Shown here: positions 53,152 to 63,221 of the stretch, one piece after another
Layout: every line of letters begins with the position of its first letter
How positions within the stretch are numbered: the first letter of the stretch is position 1
Origin: Ralstonia sp. UBA689
Lineage (GTDB): Bacteria > Pseudomonadota > Gammaproteobacteria > Burkholderiales > Burkholderiaceae
Assembly: GCF_002298975.1 (NCBI RefSeq)
Contig: NZ_DBMV01000044.1
Location: 1-64,000 of the forward strand
Length of the DNA stretch: 64,000 nucleotides
Direction of reading: 5' to 3'
Position numbers and translations under genes: made by a program
The notes under the pieces: model-generated
The model's database searches: none
Told to the model about the DNA's origin: nothing
The model's input: the letters and a program-made list of their open reading frames with translations, nothing else

Positions 53152-54220
53152 ACTCACCGTCAACGACCTGCACCTGCAATACGGCAACAACCCGGTGCTC
53201 AAGGGTGTCTCGATGCAGTTGAACAAGGGCGAGGTCGTCTCGCTGCTGGGCCCATCCGGCTCTGGCAAGACCACGCTGCTGCGCGCCGTCGCGGGCCTCG
53301 AACAGGCCAGCCGCGGCACCGTCAAGATCGGCGATCGCGTCATGTTCGACGGCGCCAACAAGCTCGACGTGCCCGCCGAAGGGCGCAACCTGGGCCTGGT
53401 GTTCCAGTCGTACGCGCTGTGGCCACACAAGACCGTGGCCGAAAACGTCGCCTACCCGCTCAAGCTGCGCAAAACGCCCGCCGCGCAGATCAAGGAACGC
53501 GTGCAGGCTGTGCTGCAGCAACTGGGCCTCGGCCACCTGGGTGAGCGCTTCCCGAGCCAGCTCTCGGGCGGCCAGCAGCAGCGTGTGGCGATCGCCCGTG
53601 CGTTGGTCTACAACCCGCCCGTGATCCTGCTCGACGAGCCGCTCTCCAACCTGGACGCCAAGCTGCGTGAAGAAGCCCGCGCCTTTCTGCGCGAACTGAT
53701 CGTGCGCCTGGGCCTGTCCGCGCTGATGGTCACGCACGACCAGGGCGAAGCGATGGCAATGTCCGACCGCATCCTGCTGCTCAACAACGGCGTGATCGAG
53801 CAGCAAGGCACGCCTGAGGAGATGTACGGCACGCCGAAAACCCTTTTCACTGCCGAGTTCATGGGCAGCAACAACCGCATCAACGGCAAGATCGCTGAGG
53901 TGCGCGACGGCATGGCACGCCTGGTGGACGAGGCCGGCGGCTGGTCGCTGTGGGGCGTGGCGCGCGGTGATCTGAAGCCTGGCACGCCGGCGCACGGCGT
54001 GATCCGCCTGGAGCAGGTGCGTGTCGGCCTGGACAACGCCGACAACACCATCCGCCTGCCGCTGGCCACGCGCATGTACCTGGGCGACCGCTGGGAATGC
54101 CTATTCCGTGCTAGCGGCGATGCCGGCACCGGCCTGCGCGCCTACGCCAGCAATGCGCCGAGCGACGGCCAGTACGCGCTGACGTTCCCGCGTGAGCAGT
54201 TCTGGTTGTTTGCAGCGTAA
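53144..54220 (+). CDS. ABC transporter ATP-binding protein
   Basis: This 358-residue protein has Walker A GPSGSGKTT near residue 36, Q-loop FQSYALWPH near 86, signature LSGGQQQR near 140, Walker B ILLDEPLSNLD near 160 and the switch His in MVTHDQGEAM near 197. A C-terminal TOBE-type domain (from about 270) may regulate it. It belongs to the same operon as the binding protein and permease. Confidence 0.96.
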   Translation: MIELTVNDLHLQYGNNPVLKGVSMQLNKGEVVSLLGPSGSGKTTLLRAVAGLEQASRGTVKIGDRVMFDGANKLDVPAEGRNLGLVFQSYALWPHKTVAENVAYPLKLRKTPAAQIKERVQAVLQQLGLGHLGERFPSQLSGGQQQRVAIARALVYNPPVILLDEPLSNLDAKLREEARAFLRELIVRLGLSALMVTHDQGEAMAMSDRILLLNNGVIEQQGTPEEMYGTPKTLFTAEFMGSNNRINGKIAEVRDGMARLVDEAGGWSLWGVARGDLKPGTPAHGVIRLEQVRVGLDNADNTIRLPLATRMYLGDRWECLFRASGDAGTGLRAYASNAPSDGQYALTFPREQFWLFAA

Positions 54221-54238
54221 ATCGCTCGCACCAGCAAC

Positions 54239-54270
54239 AAGAAAGGCAGCCTCGGCTGCCTTTCTCTTTG
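54239..54270. terminator. Bidirectional terminator between the ABC operon and tatC
   Basis: A perfect 10-base stem gaaaggcagc (54241-54250) with gctgcctttc (54255-54264) has a 4-base loop. It has T-rich sequence on the plus strand (ctcttt) and TTGTTGC on the minus strand, and it lies between convergent genes. Confidence 0.9.
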
Positions 54271-54284
54271 ATGCGACGGGTGGA

Positions 54285-55088
54285 TCAGTCCTTCACGACT
54301 GGCAGGTGCTCTGGATCCGCGTCCGGCGCAACGGTCTTGCGCAGGAAGATCGCCGCCAGAATCAGCCCCAGTTCGTACAGCAGCCACAGTGGCACCGCCA
54401 GCAACAACTGCGACATCACGTCCGGCGGCGTGACGATCGCCGCAATGATGAACGCGCCCACCACGACATACGGCCGCACCTGGCGCAGCTTCTCCAGGCT
54501 GACGATGCCAAAGCGCACCAGCACCATCACCACGACCGGCACCTCGAAGGTGATCCCGAAGGCCAGGAACGTCGTCATGGCAAAGCTGAGGTACTTGTCG
54601 ATGTCAGTCGACATCTCGGCGCCCAATGGCGCGTTGTAATGCGCCATGACCTTGAACACCGTCGGGAAGACGAGGAAGTACGCAAACGCCACGCCACACA
54701 GGAACAGGATGTAGCTGCTCACCACCAAAGGCATGATCATGCGCTTCTCGTGCGCATAGAGCCCCGGCGCCACGAAGCGCCAGATCTGGTACAGCACCCA
54801 CGGCAGCGCGATCAGGAACGCCGCCAGCAGCGTCACTTTCATCGGCACGAAGAACGAGCCAGTGACGTCCGTCACGATCATGTGGCCATTCTTGGGCAGC
54901 GCCTGGATAAGCGGCCGGGAGAACAGATTGAAGATGTCCGGCGCCCAGTAGACCAGGCCCAGGAAGATCAGCAGCACGCCGGCGCCGGCCTTGACGATGC
55001 GCTCGCGCAACTCGACCAGGTGCGAGATGAAGGTTTCCTGCGCGCCGTCCTCTGGCGATTCTTGTGGATCGTGCGGAGCGGCACTCAT
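54285..55088 (-). CDS. tatC: Sec-independent protein translocase subunit TatC
   Basis: This 267-residue protein has six helices and the conserved N-terminal FISHLVELRERIVKAG and FVAPGLYAHEKRMIMPLVV, the region that recognises twin-arginine signal peptides. It exports folded proteins such as the Rieske subunit. It is the last of tatA-tatB-tatC at the end of the his cluster. Confidence 0.98.
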   Translation of the reverse strand: MSAAPHDPQESPEDGAQETFISHLVELRERIVKAGAGVLLIFLGLVYWAPDIFNLFSRPLIQALPKNGHMIVTDVTGSFFVPMKVTLLAAFLIALPWVLYQIWRFVAPGLYAHEKRMIMPLVVSSYILFLCGVAFAYFLVFPTVFKVMAHYNAPLGAEMSTDIDKYLSFAMTTFLAFGITFEVPVVVMVLVRFGIVSLEKLRQVRPYVVVGAFIIAAIVTPPDVMSQLLLAVPLWLLYELGLILAAIFLRKTVAPDADPEHLPVVKD

Positions 55089-55148
55089 GTCGGCGGAAAT
55101 GGGATGCGGTCAGGGCGCGGCACCGCAAGTGCGGTCAGCGCCCGAAAA

Positions 55149-55667
55149 TCATTCGAAGAAGGAACGCGCACGCGACTGCGCGGCAACGATGGGCGGCCGG
55201 TGACGCTTGACGCGTGCGGCGCCCGATTGCGCCCACATGCGCACGCCCTGCTTCTGGCGGTACCACCTGGGCATCGAGAGCTGCTTGTTGCGCCAGCTAT
55301 TGCGCCCGTTGCGCGACTTGGCCGGCGCCGGGCGCCAGTCGGGTGCGGCGGTGGCTGTCTCGCGCAGCGCAGGATCGCCGAGCGCCTCATTCAGGCGCTC
55401 GTTGATCTCTGACGTGTGCTTGCTGACCTCCTGGTGGATGGTCTGCTCGACGTTGCGCGCGGCCTCCTCGAACTCGGTGCGCATCTTGCGCAACTCCTCG
55501 AGTTCGATCTCGCGGCTGACCTCGGCCTTCACGTCGGCGATGTAACGCTGCGCGCGGCCAAGCAACGCCCCGGCTGTGCGCGCCACCTTGGGCAGGCGCT
55601 CCGGCCCGATGACGACGAGCGCCACCGCGCCAATCAGCGCCAGCTTGGAAATGCCCAGATCGATCAT
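55149..55667 (-). CDS. tatB: Sec-independent protein translocase subunit TatB
   Basis: This 172-residue protein has one N-terminal helix (MIDLGISKLALIGAVALVVIGPERLP) followed by an amphipathic helix and a charged cytoplasmic helix. The IGPERLP segment is the TatB signature. It is 18 bases after tatA. Confidence 0.97.
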   Translation of the reverse strand: MIDLGISKLALIGAVALVVIGPERLPKVARTAGALLGRAQRYIADVKAEVSREIELEELRKMRTEFEEAARNVEQTIHQEVSKHTSEINERLNEALGDPALRETATAAPDWRPAPAKSRNGRNSWRNKQLSMPRWYRQKQGVRMWAQSGAARVKRHRPPIVAAQSRARSFFE

Positions 55668-55685
55668 CAGTCAGCGCGACAGTGC

Positions 55686-55934
55686 TCAGCCCTGCTTGGA
55701 CTTCTCGCGCGCCTCGACGTCGATCGTCGTCGAGTCGTGCAGCTCGCGCGGCGGCTGGCCGGCGGTTTGTTGCGGTGCTGCCGGCTTGTCTTCCGAACCT
55801 TCGCGCATGCCTTCCTTGAAGCCCTTCACGGCACTGCCGAGGTCGGAACCGATGTTGCGCAGCTTCTTCGTGCCGAACACCATCATGATGATCACCAGCA
55901 CGATCAGCCAATGCCAAATGCTAAAGGAACCCAT
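55686..55934 (-). CDS. tatA: Sec-independent protein translocase subunit TatA
   Basis: This 82-residue protein has one helix (SIWHWLIVLVIIMMVFGTKKL) and the amphipathic segment NIGSDLGSAVKGFKEGM, the pore-forming TatA pattern. The tail is Lys/Pro-rich. Confidence 0.97.
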   Translation of the reverse strand: MGSFSIWHWLIVLVIIMMVFGTKKLRNIGSDLGSAVKGFKEGMREGSEDKPAAPQQTAGQPPRELHDSTTIDVEAREKSKQG

Positions 55935-55997
55935 GTCCTACTCCCACGTGAAATACAGCTAGCGGCGCCGCAGCGGTGGCGACGCCATTGGTTGATT

Positions 55998-56372
55998 CTA
56001 CTGGTTGGCGTACATCGGCTTGCTGTCGTTGAGATACAGCCAGCCTTTCACAATACGATACAGCATCCAGATGCCCAGAACCCACAACACGGCAAAGCCG
56101 AGAAAGGCCAGCGGGATCAGCAGGACGCCCACCACACCCCACAATACGCACCACCAGAACGAACGGATTTGCCAACGGAAGTGCGACTCGTACAGCGTAC
56201 CGCGCACATCGTCGCGCTTAACATACCCGACAATGATGGCAATCAATGCAGTGATGCCGCCGGTCAGCCAAAAAATGGCGTAGAGCGCATACAGGATATG
56301 TGTTAGCCGCCGCAGTCCGGCCAGACGCTCTTCTTCCGTCGCCGTCACCACCGCCGAGCCGTATTTGTCCAC
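55998..56372 (-). CDS. DUF4870-like small membrane protein
   Basis: Using the GTG at 56372 (GGGAGGCA upstream), this is 124 residues with about three helices and a YESHFRWQIRSFWW segment between them, the pattern I associate with DUF4870. It lies between hisE and tatA, as in other Burkholderiales. Function unknown. Confidence 0.85.
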   Translation of the reverse strand: MDKYGSAVVTATEEERLAGLRRLTHILYALYAIFWLTGGITALIAIIVGYVKRDDVRGTLYESHFRWQIRSFWWCVLWGVVGVLLIPLAFLGFAVLWVLGIWMLYRIVKGWLYLNDSKPMYANQ

Positions 56373-56418
56373 ACTGCCTCCCTGCAACAATTCGCCGCCC
56401 GATCAGTCACCTGCGGCG

Positions 56419-56793
56419 CTATTCACCCGCCGCATCCCGGGCCTGCGACTTGCGCAACGCCTTCTCTTCCAATCCTGAGAGCCCTTCGCGGCGCGCCAGT
56501 TCGTTGACGACATCATCCGGCGTGAGGTCGAAGTGCGACAACAACACCATGGTGTGGAACCACAGGTCAGCCACTTCGTAGACGACCTTGCTGCGTGCTT
56601 CGTCGGTCATGCCGGCGGCGCGGGCGTCCTTGGCGGCCATGACCGTCTCGGTAGCCTCTTCGCCGATCTTCTTGAGGATGGCGTCATCGCCCTTGTTGAA
56701 CAGGCGCGCGATGTAGCTCTTCTCCGGGTCGCCGCCGTTGGCGAGCTTGCGGGATTCGAGTACCTCGCTCAGGCGGCGCAGGGTGTCACTCAT
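56419..56793 (-). CDS. hisE: Phosphoribosyl-ATP pyrophosphatase
   Basis: This 124-residue MazG-like enzyme hydrolyses phosphoribosyl-ATP to phosphoribosyl-AMP in histidine synthesis. The metal-binding helix motif KKIGEEATETVMAAKD and EVADLWFHTMVLL are visible. It is separate from HisI and overlaps it by 8 bases. The longer in-frame extension to 56970 is only the hisI antisense frame and was not used. Confidence 0.97.
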   Translation of the reverse strand: MSDTLRRLSEVLESRKLANGGDPEKSYIARLFNKGDDAILKKIGEEATETVMAAKDARAAGMTDEARSKVVYEVADLWFHTMVLLSHFDLTPDDVVNELARREGLSGLEEKALRKSQARDAAGE

Positions 56794-57208
56794 GGTTGTG
56801 GCCGGGCTTGCCGGCATAGATGTCGTCAGGGTTTTTGAGCACGGGCTCGACGGTGAGCCAGTCGCCGTCTTCCGCTGTGCCCTCGAACTTCTGGAAGAAG
56901 CACGCGTGGCGGCCAGTATGGCAGGCGATACCGCCAACTTGTGTGACGCGGAGCAAGACCACGTCTTCATCGCAATCGAGACGGATCTCGTGCACCTTCT
57001 GGATGTGGCCGGATTCCTCGCCCTTGTGCCACAGGCGCTTGCGCGAGCGCGACCAGAACACGGCCTCGCCGGTCTCCACGGTCTTCTGCAAAGCCTCGCG
57101 GTTCATGAAGGCGAACATCAGCACGTCGTTGCTGCCCTGCTCCTGCACGATCACCGGCACCAGGCCGTTGTCGTCCCAGCGGACCTTGTTGAGCCACTTC
57201 TTGGTCAT
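56786..57208 (-). CDS. hisI: Phosphoribosyl-AMP cyclohydrolase
   Basis: This 140-residue monofunctional enzyme opens the purine ring of phosphoribosyl-AMP. The metal Asp/Cys motif RLDCDEDVVL and the zinc motif GGIACHTGRHACFF are present. It starts 2 bases after the hisF stop, so it is translationally coupled to it. Confidence 0.97.
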   Translation of the reverse strand: MTKKWLNKVRWDDNGLVPVIVQEQGSNDVLMFAFMNREALQKTVETGEAVFWSRSRKRLWHKGEESGHIQKVHEIRLDCDEDVVLLRVTQVGGIACHTGRHACFFQKFEGTAEDGDWLTVEPVLKNPDDIYAGKPGHNHE

Positions 57209-57210
57209 GA

Positions 57211-57981
<771 letters not shown>

Positions 57982-58017
57982 GATGAGGCGGGCGCCGGGG
58001 CACCCGTTGCGCGCAGC

Positions 58018-58761
58018 TTAGGCTGCGCCGAGTTTGTCCGCGAGGGCTTGCGCTTCCTTGAAGTTCAGGTCGCCCGAGTAGATGGCACGGCCGCAGATCA
58101 CACCTTCCACGCCGTGCTCTTCGACCGCGCACAGGTGGTCGATGTCCTTCAGGTTGGACAGCCCGCCGCTGGCGATCACCGGAATCGATACTGATTGCGC
58201 GAGCTTGACGGTGGCATCGATATTGATGCCCTGCAGCATGCCGTCGCGGCCGATGTCGGTGTAGATGATGGCTTCAACGCCGTAATCTTCGTATTTCTTG
58301 GCAAGGTCGCCGACTTCATGGCCGGTGAGCTTGCTCCAGCCATCGGTAGCGACCTTGCCATCCTTGGCATCGAGCCCGACGATGATATGGCCGCCAAAAG
58401 CGGTGCATGCGTCCTGCAGGAAACCCGGATTCTTCACCGCCGCCGTGCCGATGATCACGTACGACAGGCCGTCGTCCAGCCAGCGCTCGATGGTGTTCAG
58501 ATCGCGGATGCCGCCACCGAGCTGCACCGGAATTTCGGCGCCCACCTCGGCGATGATGGCCTTGATGGCAGCCTCGTTGCGCGGCTTGCCGACGAAGGCG
58601 CCGTTCAGATCGACCAGATGCAACCGGCGTGCGCCCTGATCGACCCAATGCCGCGCCATGGCAGCAGGGTCTTCCGAGAACACGGTGGCTTGATCCATAT
58701 CGCCTTGTTTAAGGCGCACACACTGACCGTCCTTCAGGTCGATGGCCGGAATGAGCAGCAT
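58018..58761 (-). CDS. hisA: Phosphoribosylformimino-AICAR isomerase
   Basis: This 247-residue TIM barrel is related to HisF. Catalytic Asp8 is in IPAIDLKDGQCVRL and the second Asp near 130 in YTDIGRDGMLQG, with phosphate motifs LGGGIRDL and ASGGLSNLKD. It is 36 bases upstream of hisF on the same strand. Confidence 0.98.
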   Translation of the reverse strand: MLLIPAIDLKDGQCVRLKQGDMDQATVFSEDPAAMARHWVDQGARRLHLVDLNGAFVGKPRNEAAIKAIIAEVGAEIPVQLGGGIRDLNTIERWLDDGLSYVIIGTAAVKNPGFLQDACTAFGGHIIVGLDAKDGKVATDGWSKLTGHEVGDLAKKYEDYGVEAIIYTDIGRDGMLQGINIDATVKLAQSVSIPVIASGGLSNLKDIDHLCAVEEHGVEGVICGRAIYSGDLNFKEAQALADKLGAA

Positions 58762-58836
58762 AGTCGTAACGACAAAGTTGAGGGGGTGGGGGAAACGGGC
58801 AAAAAATGGGGTTCGCTTGCGACTGTGACGCCAGAC

Positions 58837-59490
58837 TCAGGGGTTCCAGTGCACGAAATTCCGGTAGATCTGCAGACCGGCCTGCGCACTTTTTTCCGGG
58901 TGAAACTGTGTTGCAAAAATATTATCCCGGGCGATGGCGCAGGTAAACCGCACACCGTATTCGGTCTCTCCGACCGATTCTTCGGGGTTCGTGGGCCGTG
59001 CATAATAGCTATGCACGAAATAAAAGTAGCTCTCGTCGGGCACACCTGCCCAGATGGCGTGGGCGCGACTTTGGTGCACGCGATTCCAGCCCATCTGAGG
59101 CACTTTGTACCGCGAACCGTCCGGCTGCAACTGGCCATCCAGATCAAAGCGCACCACATCGCCTTTGATGAGACCGAGTCCTTCAGTGTATTGCTGCCCC
59201 GGGCGCGCTTCGGTGCTGCGCTCCAGCAGCATTTGTTCGCCCACGCACACGCCGAGCATCGGCTTGGTACGGGACGCCTCCAGCACCGCGTCGCGCAGCC
59301 CCGACTGGTCGAAGGCAGCCATGCAGTCAGGCATGGCGCCCTGCCCCGGCAACACCACGCGATCGGCGGCATGAATCTCGTCGGCTTGCGCACTGATGCG
59401 CACATCGGCCTCCGGGGCCACGGTACGCAGGGCCTGCGCCACCGAGCGCAGATTGCCCATGCCGTAATCGACAATTGCGATCTTAATCAT
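58837..59490 (-). CDS. hisH: Imidazole glycerol phosphate synthase glutaminase subunit
   Basis: This 217-residue class I amidotransferase has the nucleophile Cys in GVCVGEQMLL (near 83) and the His-Glu pair in ATQFHPEKSAQAG (near 195). It supplies ammonia to HisF. Its start overlaps the marC stop as ATGA. Confidence 0.97.
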   Translation of the reverse strand: MIKIAIVDYGMGNLRSVAQALRTVAPEADVRISAQADEIHAADRVVLPGQGAMPDCMAAFDQSGLRDAVLEASRTKPMLGVCVGEQMLLERSTEARPGQQYTEGLGLIKGDVVRFDLDGQLQPDGSRYKVPQMGWNRVHQSRAHAIWAGVPDESYFYFVHSYYARPTNPEESVGETEYGVRFTCAIARDNIFATQFHPEKSAQAGLQIYRNFVHWNP

Positions 59491-60110
59491 GATTTGAGAA
59501 CAGGCAACAGGGTTTTCAACCCGTCAACAATGAATTCCACGGCCAGCGCCGCCAGGATCAAGCCCATCAACCGCGTGCCGACGTTGATGCCGGTACGGCC
59601 GATCACACGGGCGATCGGCTCGGCCGCGCGCAACACGATCCAGACCACGGCTGCGATTGCCACACCGACCCCAGCCAGGAGAAACAGGTCCCACCAGTGC
59701 TTGGTCTTGCCGGCGTAGACGATGACCGTGCTGATCGAACCCGGGCCCGTGAGCAGCGGAATCGCCAGCGGCACAACGGCAATGCTGGCCTTGGCACCGG
59801 CCTCGTCCTCTTCTTCGGGCGTGGCCTTGGTGCGGCTGGTCTGCGCATTGAGCATGTTCAGCGCGATCATGATCATGATGATCCCGCCGCCAACCTGCAG
59901 CGAGCCGACCGAGAACCCGAAAAAACTGATGATCTGCTCGCCCAGCAACGCCGACAGGCCGATCACGATCGCCACCGAAATCGACGCGACCTTGATCGTG
60001 CGGCGCTTCTCCTCATCCGTCTGGCTCTCGGTCAGACTGATGAAGAACGGGATCGCCCCGATCGGATTGATCAGCGCGAGCAGCGAGAAAAAGCTTTTGG
60101 TCAGATCCAT
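59487..60110 (-). CDS. MarC-family inner-membrane protein
   Basis: This 207-residue protein has six helices, starting MDLTKSFFSLLALINPIGAIPFF, and the family's LTGPGSISTVIVY segment. The function of MarC proteins is unknown; an earlier link to multiple antibiotic resistance was not upheld. It lies between hisB and hisH in the his operon, an order often seen in betaproteobacteria. An in-frame extension to 60266 has no ribosome site. Confidence 0.93.
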   Translation of the reverse strand: MDLTKSFFSLLALINPIGAIPFFISLTESQTDEEKRRTIKVASISVAIVIGLSALLGEQIISFFGFSVGSLQVGGGIIMIMIALNMLNAQTSRTKATPEEEDEAGAKASIAVVPLAIPLLTGPGSISTVIVYAGKTKHWWDLFLLAGVGVAIAAVVWIVLRAAEPIARVIGRTGINVGTRLMGLILAALAVEFIVDGLKTLLPVLKS

Positions 60111-60165
60111 CGGATCGGCGGCCGGTTTTGGAGTCGGGTAGGCGCGGCCAGGCCGACGCAGTGAT

Positions 60166-60756
60166 TTACAGGGCGCCCTTGGTCGACGGAATCGTGCCGG
60201 CGGCGCGCGGGTCGATCTCGACCGCCATGCGCAGCGCGCGGCCGAAGGCCTTGAACACGGTCTCAATCTGGTGGTGCGCGTTAACGCCGCGCAGGTTGTC
60301 GATATGCAGCGTCACGCCGGCATGGTTGACGAACCCGCGGAAGAATTCGATAGACAGGTCCACGTCGAAGTTGCCGACGCGTGCGCGCGTGAACGGCACG
60401 TGGAACTCCAGGCCCGGACGGCCTGAGAAATCGATCACCACGCGCGACAGGGCTTCGTCCAGCGGCACGTAGCTGTGGCCGTAGCGCACGATGCCCTTCT
60501 TGTCGCCGATGGCCTTGGCCACCGCCTGGCCGAGCGTGATGCCGACGTCTTCCACGGTGTGATGGTCGTCGATGTGGGTGTCGCCGGTGGCGGCAACTTC
60601 CAGGTCGACCATGCCGTGGCGGGCAATCTGGTCGAGCATGTGGTCGAGGAAGGGGACGCCGGTATTCAGCGTCTGCTTGCCCGTACCGTCCAGATCAAGG
60701 ACGACGCGGATCTGCGTCTCGGAAGTGTTGCGAGTGACCTCGGCACGGCGGCTCAT
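60166..60756 (-). CDS. hisB: Imidazoleglycerol-phosphate dehydratase
   Basis: This 196-residue monofunctional enzyme has the manganese-binding motifs FLDHMLDQIARHG (near 40) and HIDDHHTVEDVGI (near 70), with FFRGFVNHAGVTLHI further on. It is not fused to a histidinol phosphatase. It starts 4 bases before the hisC stop. Confidence 0.97.
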   Translation of the reverse strand: MSRRAEVTRNTSETQIRVVLDLDGTGKQTLNTGVPFLDHMLDQIARHGMVDLEVAATGDTHIDDHHTVEDVGITLGQAVAKAIGDKKGIVRYGHSYVPLDEALSRVVIDFSGRPGLEFHVPFTRARVGNFDVDLSIEFFRGFVNHAGVTLHIDNLRGVNAHHQIETVFKAFGRALRMAVEIDPRAAGTIPSTKGAL

Positions 60757-61877
60757 GGGGCGTCCTGCAGCGATGCAGCAAAGGCATCGAGAAATTGCGC
60801 GTTTTCTTCGGGATTGCTGACCGTCACGCGCAGACAGTTGGCCAGCAACGGGTGCATTTTACTGACGTTTTTGACGAGAATCCGCCGTTTGAGCAGCCGC
60901 TCGAACGTGCCGGCGGCATCGGGCACGCGCAGCAGGATGAAGTTGGCGGCGCTTGGGAACACCGTCACGCCCGGCTGGGCAGACAGCGCGTCGATCAGTT
61001 TGGTGCGCTCGGCACGCAAGGTCGCTGCCTGAGCATCAAGCACGTCCACGTGGTCGAGCACGAACGATGCAGTGGCCTCGGTCAGCACATTCACGTTGTA
61101 CGGCGGGCGCACCTTGTCCAGCTCGGCGATCCACTTCGGGTGGCCGGAAACGTAACCCAGGCGGATGCCGGCCAGGCCCAACTTGGAGACGGTGCGCATC
61201 ACCAGCAGGTGGTCAAAGTCGGGCAGGCGCGGCATCCAGCTGTGTTGCGCGAACGGCTGGTAGGCCTCGTCGACCACCACCAGGCTCTGGCACACCGGGC
61301 CGCGAGCGGCGCGGATGATCGCATCCATGTCGGCGGCGTCGAACAGGTTGCCAGTCGGGTTGTTGGGGTACGCCAGGTAGATGACGGCAGGCTGGTGCTC
61401 GGCCATGGCAGCGAGCATCGCCTCGCGGTCCAGCGTCAGGTCCGCCTTGAGCGGCACGCCAACAAACTTGAGCCCAAGCAACTGCGCCGACATCGCGTAC
61501 ATCACGAAGCCCGGCAGCGGCGCCAGCACGGTCGCGCCCGGCTTGGCCGCGGCAATGGCGATCAGGCTGATGATCTCGTCCGAGCCGTTGCCCAGCAGCA
61601 CTTCAGCACCGGCCGGCACGTGCATCACACGCTTGAGCTGCGCCTTGAGTGCATCGGCGGTCGGCACCGGGTAGCGGTTCAGCGCCACATCGGCCAGACG
61701 CTTGCCCAGTGCGTCGCGCAGCATCGCCGGCAGATGGTACGGGTTCTCCATCGCATCCAGCTTGACCATGCCGGTCGCGTCGGGCACGTGGTACGCACCC
61801 ATGGCGCGCACGTCGTCGCGCACGATGCGGGCGAGCAGGTTATCGAGAGAAGGCTGGACTGGCGCTGAGGCGGTCAT
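60753..61877 (-). CDS. hisC: Histidinol-phosphate aminotransferase
   Basis: This 374-residue PLP enzyme has SDEIISLIA, YPNNPTGN (near 172), VVDEAYQPFA (near 205) and the PLP lysine in TVSKLGLAGIRLGY (near 235). It makes L-histidinol phosphate from imidazole acetol phosphate. It follows hisD by 15 bases. Confidence 0.97.
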   Translation of the reverse strand: MTASAPVQPSLDNLLARIVRDDVRAMGAYHVPDATGMVKLDAMENPYHLPAMLRDALGKRLADVALNRYPVPTADALKAQLKRVMHVPAGAEVLLGNGSDEIISLIAIAAAKPGATVLAPLPGFVMYAMSAQLLGLKFVGVPLKADLTLDREAMLAAMAEHQPAVIYLAYPNNPTGNLFDAADMDAIIRAARGPVCQSLVVVDEAYQPFAQHSWMPRLPDFDHLLVMRTVSKLGLAGIRLGYVSGHPKWIAELDKVRPPYNVNVLTEATASFVLDHVDVLDAQAATLRAERTKLIDALSAQPGVTVFPSAANFILLRVPDAAGTFERLLKRRILVKNVSKMHPLLANCLRVTVSNPEENAQFLDAFAASLQDAP

Positions 61878-61892
61878 GGCTTGTGGATCGTG

Positions 61893-63221
61893 TTATTCGG
61901 AGGCAGTGCGTTGCAGGCGGTACTCGGCGCTGCGGGCATGCGCCTGCAGGCCTTCGCCGTAGGCCAGTTCGGCGGCGATCTCTCCGAGCATCTGCGCACC
62001 GGCTTCGCTCACCTCGATCAGGCTGGAGCGCTTGATGAAGTCGTACACGCCGAGCGGCGACGAGAAGCGCGCCGTGCGCGAGGTCGGCAGCACGTGGTTC
62101 GGGCCCGCGCAGTAGTCGCCCAGCGATTCGCTGGTGTACTTGCCGAGGAAAATCGCGCCGGCGTGGCGGATGCGCTCAGCCCACTGGCGCGGGTTCTCTG
62201 CCGAAATCTCCAGATGCTCCGGCGCGATGTCGTTGGCGATGTCGCACGCCTCTTCCATGTCGCGCACCTTGATCAGCGCACCGCGGCCCGACAGCGACTC
62301 AGCAATCACGCTCCGGCGCGGCATGTCTTCGAGCTGGCGGTTGATGCTGGCTTCCACCTGCGCAATGAATTCGGCGTTCGGGCACAGCAGGATCGATTGG
62401 GCCAGCTCGTCGTGCTCAGCTTGCGAGAACAGGTCCATCGCCACCCAGTCGGGGTCGGTGCTGCCGTCGCAGATGACGAGGATTTCCGACGGCCCGGCAA
62501 TCATGTCGATGCCGACCGTGCCAAACACACGGCGCTTGGCCGCGGCCACATAAGCGTTGCCCGGGCCGACAATCTTGTCGACAGGCGGAACGGTGTCGGT
62601 GCCGTAAGCCAACGCGCCCACGGCCTGCGCACCGCCGATGGTGAACACGCGGTCCACGCCAGCGATGCAGGCGGCGGCCAGCACCAGTTCGTTGCGCACG
62701 CCGCCCGGCGTGGGCACCACCATGATGATTTCCTTGACGCCGGCCACGCGTGCCGGAATCGCGTTCATCAGCACCGACGACGGATACGCTGCCTTGCCGC
62801 CCGGCACGTAGATGCCCACGCGATCGAGCGGCGTGACCTTCTGGCCGAGCACGGTGCCATCGGCTTCGGCGTATTCCCAACTATGCGTGCCGCATTCGAG
62901 CTTCTGCTTCTCGTGGTAGGCGCGCACGCGGGCGGCCGCGGCCTCCAGCGCGGCACGGCGCTTGGGCTCCAGGCCATCCAGCGCGGCTTGCAGCGCGGCC
63001 GGCGACAGCTCCAGCGCGGCTACGCTCTCTGCTTCGATGCGGTCAAAGCGGCGCGTGGTTTCCAGCACGGCAGCGTCGCCGCGCGCCTTCACATCGGCCA
63101 GAATCTGCGCGGCGGCGCGGTCGATGGCTTCATCTTCGCTCGCCTCGAAGGCGAGCACCTGGCGCAGTTGCGCCGCGAATCCGGCTTCGGCCGAATCCAG
63201 CTTACGGATGCTCAGGCTCAT
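61893..63221 (-). CDS. hisD: Histidinol dehydrogenase
   Basis: This 442-residue zinc enzyme performs the last two steps of histidine synthesis. Family segments are PGGKAAYPSSVLMNAIPA, GTDTVPPVDKIVGPGNAYVAAAKR and MIAGPSEILVI, with zinc ligands near QAEHDELAQ and in HVLPTSRTARFSS. It overlaps hisG by 4 bases. Confidence 0.98.
   Translation of the reverse strand: MSLSIRKLDSAEAGFAAQLRQVLAFEASEDEAIDRAAAQILADVKARGDAAVLETTRRFDRIEAESVAALELSPAALQAALDGLEPKRRAALEAAAARVRAYHEKQKLECGTHSWEYAEADGTVLGQKVTPLDRVGIYVPGGKAAYPSSVLMNAIPARVAGVKEIIMVVPTPGGVRNELVLAAACIAGVDRVFTIGGAQAVGALAYGTDTVPPVDKIVGPGNAYVAAAKRRVFGTVGIDMIAGPSEILVICDGSTDPDWVAMDLFSQAEHDELAQSILLCPNAEFIAQVEASINRQLEDMPRRSVIAESLSGRGALIKVRDMEEACDIANDIAPEHLEISAENPRQWAERIRHAGAIFLGKYTSESLGDYCAGPNHVLPTSRTARFSSPLGVYDFIKRSSLIEVSEAGAQMLGEIAAELAYGEGLQAHARSAEYRLQRTASE

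Noticed and set aside
60111..60266. N-terminal extension of MarC to 60266
   Set aside because: It overlaps hisB, is Arg/Pro-rich as expected for an antisense frame, and the family starts at MDLTKSFF.
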